Positions 22,530 to 26,690 of a DNA stretch of 26,690 bases are shown piece after piece. The position numbers and the translations under genes are program-made. The notes beneath the pieces were generated by a model. That model did not search any database. It saw only the letters and a list, made by a program, of their open reading frames with translations, and was not told the DNA's origin. This DNA is from Gammaproteobacteria bacterium (GTDB taxonomy: Bacteria > Pseudomonadota > Gammaproteobacteria > Chromatiales > Chromatiaceae), in contig VMDJ01000145.1 in the NCBI GenBank assembly GCA_008080925.1, positions 1-26,690 on the forward strand, given 5' to 3'. Within the stretch, counting starts at the first letter, position 1, and the number at the start of each line of letters is the position of its first letter.

Positions 22530-22994
22530 TTATTGCGCTTCTGGAAAATCCATCTGTCGCCATGCTTCATACAGCATGATGGCAGCTGTATTCGATAGAT
22601 TCAGGCTACGCTGTCCGTTCAGCATGGGCAGCCGTAGTCGCTGCTCTGCTGGCAAGCTATCCAGTACCTCTTGAGGCAGTCCTCGCGTCTCAGGACCAAA
22701 CAAAAATATGTCGCCCGCCTGATAGCTCACCTGGTCATAACGTTGGCGACCACGTGTGGATAAGGCAAACACACGGTGATTTGGCATTGATGCTAAGCAA
22801 TCATTAAGATTTTGGTGCTGCAACACACTAGCAAATTCGTGATAATCCAATCCCGCACGGCGTAGTCGTTTGTCGTCGAGTTCAAACCCTAGCGGATGAA
22901 CCACATGTAAATGGCTACCCGTATTGGCACACAAACGAATGATGTTTCCGGTATTAGGCGGAATTTCTGGCTGATACAAAACAATGTGAAACAC
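22530..22994 (-). CDS. trmL: tRNA (cytidine/uridine-34 2'-O)-methyltransferase TrmL
   Basis: TrmL methylates the ribose of the wobble base in certain leucine tRNAs. The 154-residue SPOUT protein has motif 1 around PEIPPNTGNIIRLCANTG, motif 2 in LFGPETRGLP and motif 3 in LNLSNTAAIMLYEAWRQ, which form the trefoil-knot SAM site. The start is GTG at 22994, with AGGG upstream. It is divergent from pyrD with only 16 bases between the starts, so at least one promoter must lie inside the opposite gene. Confidence 0.95.
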   Translation of the reverse strand: MFHIVLYQPEIPPNTGNIIRLCANTGSHLHVVHPLGFELDDKRLRRAGLDYHEFASVLQHQNLNDCLASMPNHRVFALSTRGRQRYDQVSYQAGDIFLFGPETRGLPQEVLDSLPAEQRLRLPMLNGQRSLNLSNTAAIMLYEAWRQMDFPEAQ

Positions 22995-23010
22995 ACTAGG
23001 ACCCTATTTA

Positions 23011-23979
23011 ATGAGCAACCCTGACCCACGACTGAGCTTAGATTTTTGCGGTATGTCTTTTGCCAGCCCGCTGGTTTTATTGTCTGGTTGCGTTGGTTTT
23101 GGTGAAGAGTACACACGTATTCAAGGCTTCTCCAATACCGATTGTGGTGCTGTCTGTCTAAAAGGCACGACCGGCACACAACGTCTGGGCAATCAGCCAC
23201 ACCGGGTTTATGAAACACCTGAAGGTATGCTTAATGCGATCGGCTTACAGAACCCTGGTGTTGATAAGGTCGTAAATGACATTCTGCCTACTCTCGATTT
23301 TGACGAGACACGTTTTATCGCAAACGTCTCTGGATCAACGATTGAAGAGTACATTGAGGTTACGCGTAAGTTTGATGACTCACCTATTGACGCGATTGAG
23401 ATCAACATCTCATGTCCAAACGTTAAAGAGGGCGGGGTAGCGTTCGGTAACGATCCAGACATGTCCGCTCGCGTGGTTGAAGCTTGTCGCGGCGTCACCA
23501 AAAAGCCTTTAATCACCAAGCTCTCACCTAACCAAACTGATATTGCCGAAAATGCGCGTCGATGTATCGAAGCAGGTAGTGATGCGTTTGCGGTTATCAA
23601 TACGTTGATGGGTATGGCGATTGATATCGAAGCGCAAAAGCCTTTCATTGGAAACAACCAAGGCGGCCTCTCAGGTCCAGCGATTAAGCCGATTGCTGTT
23701 TTAAAGACGCACCAGGTTTATCAAGTTACCAAAGCCCACAATATTCCAATCATCGGGCAGGGTGGGGTGCTGACCGCTGAAGATGCGATCGAGTTCTTAC
23801 TGGCAGGCGCAAGTGCCGTTGGTGTTGGTACCGCGCTCTTCTACGATCCACTGGTCTTGCCTAAGATCAATCAAGGAATCGCCGACTATTTGACCCGCCA
23901 TAACATTGCCTCTGTGGCTGAGCTTACTGGCAAACTTCAGCTAAATAGCAACCAATCTAACCGTGGTTGTGGTTGCTAA
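23011..23979 (+). CDS. pyrD: Dihydroorotate dehydrogenase, class 1B-like catalytic subunit
   Basis: This enzyme oxidises dihydroorotate to orotate in pyrimidine synthesis using FMN. The 322-residue protein resembles the class 1B catalytic subunit: the active-site base is Cys135 in NISCPNVKEGGVAFG, where membrane class 2 enzymes use serine. Substrate-contacting blocks CLKGTT and NAIGLQNPG are present, and the FMN site includes GQGGVLTAEDA and GASAVGVGTALF. It has no N-terminal membrane helix. Class 1B enzymes normally pair with PyrK, but no pyrK lies here. The C-terminus ends in an unusual NRGCGC tail. Gammaproteobacteria mostly use class 2, so the type is noteworthy. Confidence 0.9.
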   Translation: MSNPDPRLSLDFCGMSFASPLVLLSGCVGFGEEYTRIQGFSNTDCGAVCLKGTTGTQRLGNQPHRVYETPEGMLNAIGLQNPGVDKVVNDILPTLDFDETRFIANVSGSTIEEYIEVTRKFDDSPIDAIEINISCPNVKEGGVAFGNDPDMSARVVEACRGVTKKPLITKLSPNQTDIAENARRCIEAGSDAFAVINTLMGMAIDIEAQKPFIGNNQGGLSGPAIKPIAVLKTHQVYQVTKAHNIPIIGQGGVLTAEDAIEFLLAGASAVGVGTALFYDPLVLPKINQGIADYLTRHNIASVAELTGKLQLNSNQSNRGCGC

Positions 23980-24015
23980 TAAAAGCACCCCAAACCAGGG
24001 CTAAATTCGCGGTTC

Positions 24016-24025
24016 CGAATATTCG
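24016..24025. promoter_or_regulatory. Palindrome CGAATATTCG upstream of the gene at 24092
   Basis: A perfect 10-base palindrome lies just upstream of an extended -10 element. It could be an operator half or chance in AT-rich sequence. Confidence 0.25.
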
Positions 24026-24030
24026 ATTTA

Positions 24031-24039
24031 TGTTATATT
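24031..24039 (+). promoter_or_regulatory. Extended -10 promoter element (TGTTATATT)
   Basis: TG-T-TATATT is a good extended -10 box with TATATT at 24034-24039. No strong -35 hexamer is present, as is usual for this promoter type. Transcription would start near 24046, about 46 bases before the ATG at 24092. Confidence 0.5.
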
Positions 24040-24091
24040 CCCTTTTCTGTTCCTAATTCTGGGATCAGATAACGACGTTCGGAGATTTACT

Positions 24092-24313
24092 ATGAGCGAC
24101 GTAGAAGCTTTGAAAGCAGAGAAAAGTGCTTTAATCGCTGAGATGATTGATTTGCAAGCTAAGTTCATTGATCGTGAACACGATGGCGGCATTTCAGGAA
24201 AAGACTATTACTACAGCCAAGAGGGTTTGTTGAAAGACTACCGTCAGGTGTACATGGAAAAAGCCATGCGCGTAGTTGAGTTGTCTCACCAGATTGTGGG
24301 TTCACACGCATAA
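24092..24313 (+). CDS. Small helical cytoplasmic protein of unknown function
   Basis: This 73-residue protein starts MSDVEALKAEKSALIAEMID and has no signal peptide or membrane segment. It is charged and helix-favouring throughout, with heptad-like leucine/isoleucine spacing near residues 5-25 and 55-70. A central aromatic stretch GKDYYYSQEGLLKDYRQ breaks the helices. I do not recognise the family with certainty. It has its own promoter and is followed by a clear terminator, so it is a single-gene unit that is probably real and well expressed. Confidence 0.75.
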   Translation: MSDVEALKAEKSALIAEMIDLQAKFIDREHDGGISGKDYYYSQEGLLKDYRQVYMEKAMRVVELSHQIVGSHA

Positions 24314-24329
24314 TCTGAGGCTGACGCCT

Positions 24330-24363
24330 AAAAAAAGACCCGCCATTGGCGGGTTTCTTCTTT
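24330..24363. terminator. Rho-independent terminator after the gene at 24092
   Basis: ACCCGCC (24338-24344), an ATT loop and GGCGGGT (24348-24354) make a perfect 7-bp stem followed by a T-rich tract. An A-run on its left lets it also serve the convergent gene at 24379-24777. Confidence 0.88.
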
Positions 24364-24378
24364 TATGGGGACTGGAAA

Positions 24379-24777
24379 TTATTCCGGACGAATATGCTCG
24401 ATATATTTCGGCACTTCTTCGAGTTCCAACTTCACGCCATCACCACTGACACGAATCACCGCTTCGCTGCCCTCAACTTTTAATGCGCAGTGCGCATAGC
24501 CAGCACTCTCTAATGGCACAGGCACCATGTCGCGGTAGGTATAAACATTTTCACCGACATCACCACCTGCACAATCCGCCGGTAGTGTAGGAAGCTCATC
24601 CTCAATCTCTGCATTGGTAATCACAAGATCGCCGTTCTGCCACCAACGGGTACGCTCTACTGAGCCGGTCATTATCTTGATCAAGTAAGCGGGTTCAAAA
24701 CGCACGCGCACGTTATCGCCATCTTTGCTCACGCTAACAATCTTGGAACCAGGCAGATCTATGTTTGTGCTATCCAT
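24379..24777 (-). CDS. Conserved-looking hypothetical protein, probably beta-rich
   Basis: The 132-residue acidic protein has no signal peptide or membrane segment. The pattern of short alternating hydrophobic stretches (KIVSVSKDGDNVRVRFEP near the start, then EAVIRVSGDGVKLELEEVP near the end) suggests a small beta-barrel. A central segment has TRWWQNGDLVITNAEIEDEL and one cysteine in LPADCAGGD. I do not recognise a family. The start at 24777 has AGAGGTG upstream, and a TATAAT box lies about 30 bases before it. It is a stand-alone gene downstream of ntrC on the same strand, 70 bases away. Confidence 0.75.
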   Translation of the reverse strand: MDSTNIDLPGSKIVSVSKDGDNVRVRFEPAYLIKIMTGSVERTRWWQNGDLVITNAEIEDELPTLPADCAGGDVGENVYTYRDMVPVPLESAGYAHCALKVEGSEAVIRVSGDGVKLELEEVPKYIEHIRPE

Positions 24778-24803
24778 CGGGCACCTCTAAAAATCAAAGC
24801 GGC

Positions 24804-24809
24804 ATTATA
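24804..24809 (-). promoter_or_regulatory. -10 element (TATAAT) of the gene at 24379-24777
   Basis: On the minus strand a perfect TATAAT lies 27 bases before the ATG. The -35 region is weak, so other factors may help. The gene can therefore be expressed separately from ntrC. Confidence 0.5.
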
Positions 24810-24847
24810 AAGGGTGAGTTCACACAATAGAGCGGTTTAGTGCACGG

Positions 24848-26272
24848 TTATCCCGTAATCCGATAGGTCTCTTCAAGGCCTAATTCTTTTAACTTTCTTG
24901 TCAGCGTGTTACGACCCCAACCTAACAAGCGCGCTGCATCCTGTTTGCGGCCACCGGTATGCGATAACGCAGTCTCGATCATGATGGTTTCAAAGTCAGG
25001 CATCGCATCATCAAGAATCGCCTGCTTACCCGCTGACAAATGATGTTGCGCCCACTGACGTAAGCCGTCTTGCCAAGAACCAATTTGGGCTGTGCTTGGT
25101 GTCACTTCATCGCGTAATTCTGCTGGCAAATCATCGGGGAAAATTTCTCGCCCTGACCCCATGACCGTTAACCAGCGTGCGGTATTTTCCAACTGACGAA
25201 CATTGCCGCGCCATTCAAAACTCTGAAGATCTTCAATCGCTTTGGGCATTAAGACTTTCTTTTCAACAGATAACTCTTTCGCAGCACGCTTTAAGAAATG
25301 ATCCATCAACAAAGGAATATCTTCACGACGTTCACGCAATGCTGGTACATGCACACGAATAACATTTAAACGATGGAATAAGTCTTCACGGAAGCGCCCA
25401 TCACTAACGAGTTTTTCTAGGTTCTGATGGGTTGCCGCAATAATCCGCACATCGACTTTCACCGCTTCATGTCCACCAACGCGATAAAATACGCCGTCGG
25501 ACAAAACACGCAGTAAACGCGTTTGTAACTCAGCTGGCATGTCGCCAATTTCATCAAGAAAGAGGGTGCCACCATTGGCTTGTTCAAAGCGACCTTGGCG
25601 TCGTGCTTGGGCACCGGTAAAGGCGCCCTTTTCATGTCCAAACAATTCAGACTCGAGAAGGTCATGTGGAATCGCGGCCATGTTTAACGCAATGAAAGGA
25701 CCTTGTGAGCGTGGACTATGTTTGTGTAACGCATGCGCAACAAGCTCTTTACCGGTACCTGACTCACCATTTATTAAAACGGTGATGTTAGAGCGTGCTA
25801 AACGTCCAATCGCACGAAACACCTCTTGCATTGCGGGTGCTTCGCCAACAATCTCCATCACTTGTTCATTTTGTTCAGGCTGATGCCCTTGGCTTTCTTT
25901 ACTAACACGACAAGCACGTTGCACTTGTTCGATCGCATCATTGATATCAAATGGCTTAGGCAAATATTCAAACGCACCGCTGTGATATGCCGAAACCGCA
26001 CTATCTAAATCTGAGTGTGCCGTCATGATGATGACCGGCAGCTCCGGATAGCTATCTTTAATCTCTTCTAATAACGCGATGCCATCTTGGCCTGGCATAC
26101 GCACATCGGACATGATCGCATCCGGTTGTCCGCGCTTGAGTGCGGCCATTACGCCTTCAGCACTTTCAAAGCTACGCACAGAAATGCCTGCTTTAACAAA
26201 TGCCTTTTCTAAAACCCATCGAATAGAGCGATCATCATCAATCACCCAAACCGTATTCTCATGTTCCGACAC
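24848..26272 (-). CDS. ntrC: Nitrogen regulation response regulator NtrC (GlnG)
   Basis: NtrC activates sigma54-dependent nitrogen-assimilation genes when phosphorylated by NtrB. The 474-residue protein has a receiver domain (about 5-125; Asp12/Asp13, phosphoacceptor Asp56 in MSDVRMPG, Lys106 in YLPKPF). Next is an AAA+ sigma54-interaction domain (about 140-380) with Walker A GESGTGKE (169-176), the sigma54-contacting GAFTGA (216-221) and Walker B TLFLDE. A Fis-type helix-turn-helix lies near the C-terminus (GGRKQDAARLLGWGRNTLTRKL). It overlaps ntrB by 14 bases. All key residues are intact. Confidence 0.97.
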   Translation of the reverse strand: MSEHENTVWVIDDDRSIRWVLEKAFVKAGISVRSFESAEGVMAALKRGQPDAIMSDVRMPGQDGIALLEEIKDSYPELPVIIMTAHSDLDSAVSAYHSGAFEYLPKPFDINDAIEQVQRACRVSKESQGHQPEQNEQVMEIVGEAPAMQEVFRAIGRLARSNITVLINGESGTGKELVAHALHKHSPRSQGPFIALNMAAIPHDLLESELFGHEKGAFTGAQARRQGRFEQANGGTLFLDEIGDMPAELQTRLLRVLSDGVFYRVGGHEAVKVDVRIIAATHQNLEKLVSDGRFREDLFHRLNVIRVHVPALRERREDIPLLMDHFLKRAAKELSVEKKVLMPKAIEDLQSFEWRGNVRQLENTARWLTVMGSGREIFPDDLPAELRDEVTPSTAQIGSWQDGLRQWAQHHLSAGKQAILDDAMPDFETIMIETALSHTGGRKQDAARLLGWGRNTLTRKLKELGLEETYRITG

Positions 26273-26690
26273 GTTGTTCTTCCTGTTGTTCTGTTGCTAA
26301 CGACACATCGAGTGGCAACAAAATCGAAAACACTGTTTTACCGGGTTCACTTTGGAACTCGATCAAACCTTTATGTTGATTAACTAAGCTTTGCGCAATG
26401 GATAGGCCTAAACCCATGCCTTCACCGGAGGTAACCATCGGTAAAAACAAACTGTCACTTAAATCAGGCGGCACACCTGGGCCGTTATCTATGATGTCGA
26501 TCTGCGCAACCAATCGATGTAATACACCACCAATCGTAAAGTTACGTACGACACGACTTTTCAAAATGATCTCGCCATCACCTTTTAGCGCTTTAGCCGC
26601 ATTGCCTACGATATTCATTACCGACTGAATCAGTTGATCAAGATCACCTTCTATCTCAGGGATGCTCGGGTCGTAGTCCCGAATAATTTT
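26259..26690 (-). CDS. ntrB: Nitrogen regulation sensor kinase NtrB (GlnL), C-terminal part (cut by window edge)
   Basis: The last 144 codons are present, covering the HATPase domain; the PAS and phosphoacceptor His domains lie outside the window. The ATP-site motifs are visible: the N box in QSVMNIVGNAAKAL, G1 in IIDNGPGVP, the F box in SDSLFLPMVTS and G2 in GEGMGLGLSIAQSL. NtrB phosphorylates or dephosphorylates NtrC under control of the PII protein. It overlaps ntrC by 14 bases, so the two are co-translated. The frame is open to the window edge (starting KIIRDYDPSIPEIEGDLD). Confidence 0.95.
   Translation of the reverse strand, partial: KIIRDYDPSIPEIEGDLDQLIQSVMNIVGNAAKALKGDGEIILKSRVVRNFTIGGVLHRLVAQIDIIDNGPGVPPDLSDSLFLPMVTSGEGMGLGLSIAQSLVNQHKGLIEFQSEPGKTVFSILLPLDVSLATEQQEEQRVGT

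Noticed and set aside
23980..24015. Terminator after pyrD around CACCCCAAACCAGGGCT
   Set aside because: The stem is short and bulged with no T-run; it is too weak to call.

Overview
The window looks like ordinary chromosome from a gammaproteobacterium of roughly 50% GC (judged by eye), probably of the Pseudomonadales/Oceanospirillales group. The evidence is a set of conserved gene neighbourhoods: lptM-lysA-dapF-DUF484-xerC, hslVU-DUF971-ubiE-ubiJ-ubiB, gpmI-envC-ctpA, yibN-secB-gpsA, and trmL close to ntrBC. I cannot name a genus. I saw no phage, insertion sequence, CRISPR array, rRNA or tRNA. Both ends cut genes: aroE on the left and ntrB on the right.

Layout. 1-1780 (minus strand): hemB, an HPP-family membrane protein and the start of aroE, tightly packed. 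1924-3514 (plus): argH overlapping a 4-oxalocrotonate tautomerase-like gene, then a terminator shared with a convergent small secreted Pro/Tyr/Met-rich protein (3566-3919). 4171-4826 (plus): a glycine-zipper lipoprotein and a 47-residue oxidoreductase-like mini-protein, convergent with a carboxylesterase. 5578-9382 (plus): lptM, lysA, dapF, a DUF484 protein and xerC, linked mostly by ATGA overlaps. 9451-14822 (plus): hslV, hslU, a DUF971 protein, then the ubiquinone genes ubiE, ubiJ and ubiB. 14819-19374 (minus): a DJ-1/PfpI protein, ctpA, envC and gpmI. 19665-22025 (plus): an ArsR-family regulator, the membrane rhodanese yibN, secB and gpsA. 22026-22529 holds two very small ORFs and two inverted repeats. 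22530-24313: trmL divergent from a class 1B-type pyrD, then a 73-residue helical protein. 24379-26690 (minus): an unknown 132-residue protein, ntrC and the C-terminal part of ntrB.

How the genes work together. Most are housekeeping: lysine/diaminopimelate, arginine, haem, aromatic and pyrimidine biosynthesis; ubiquinone synthesis; proteolysis and chromosome-dimer resolution; envelope cell division; protein export; and nitrogen regulation.

The most notable accessory signals concern possible sulfur/redox control. The ArsR-type regulator has two cysteines exactly 66 residues apart, in the same sequence settings as the HlyU/BigR/SqrR persulfide sensors, and it precedes a rhodanese. Separately, the same dyad, ATATTA-N8-TAATAT, lies in the core promoter of the secreted protein at 3566-3919 and upstream of the small ORF at 22158. 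The link between that regulator and the dyad is inference only.
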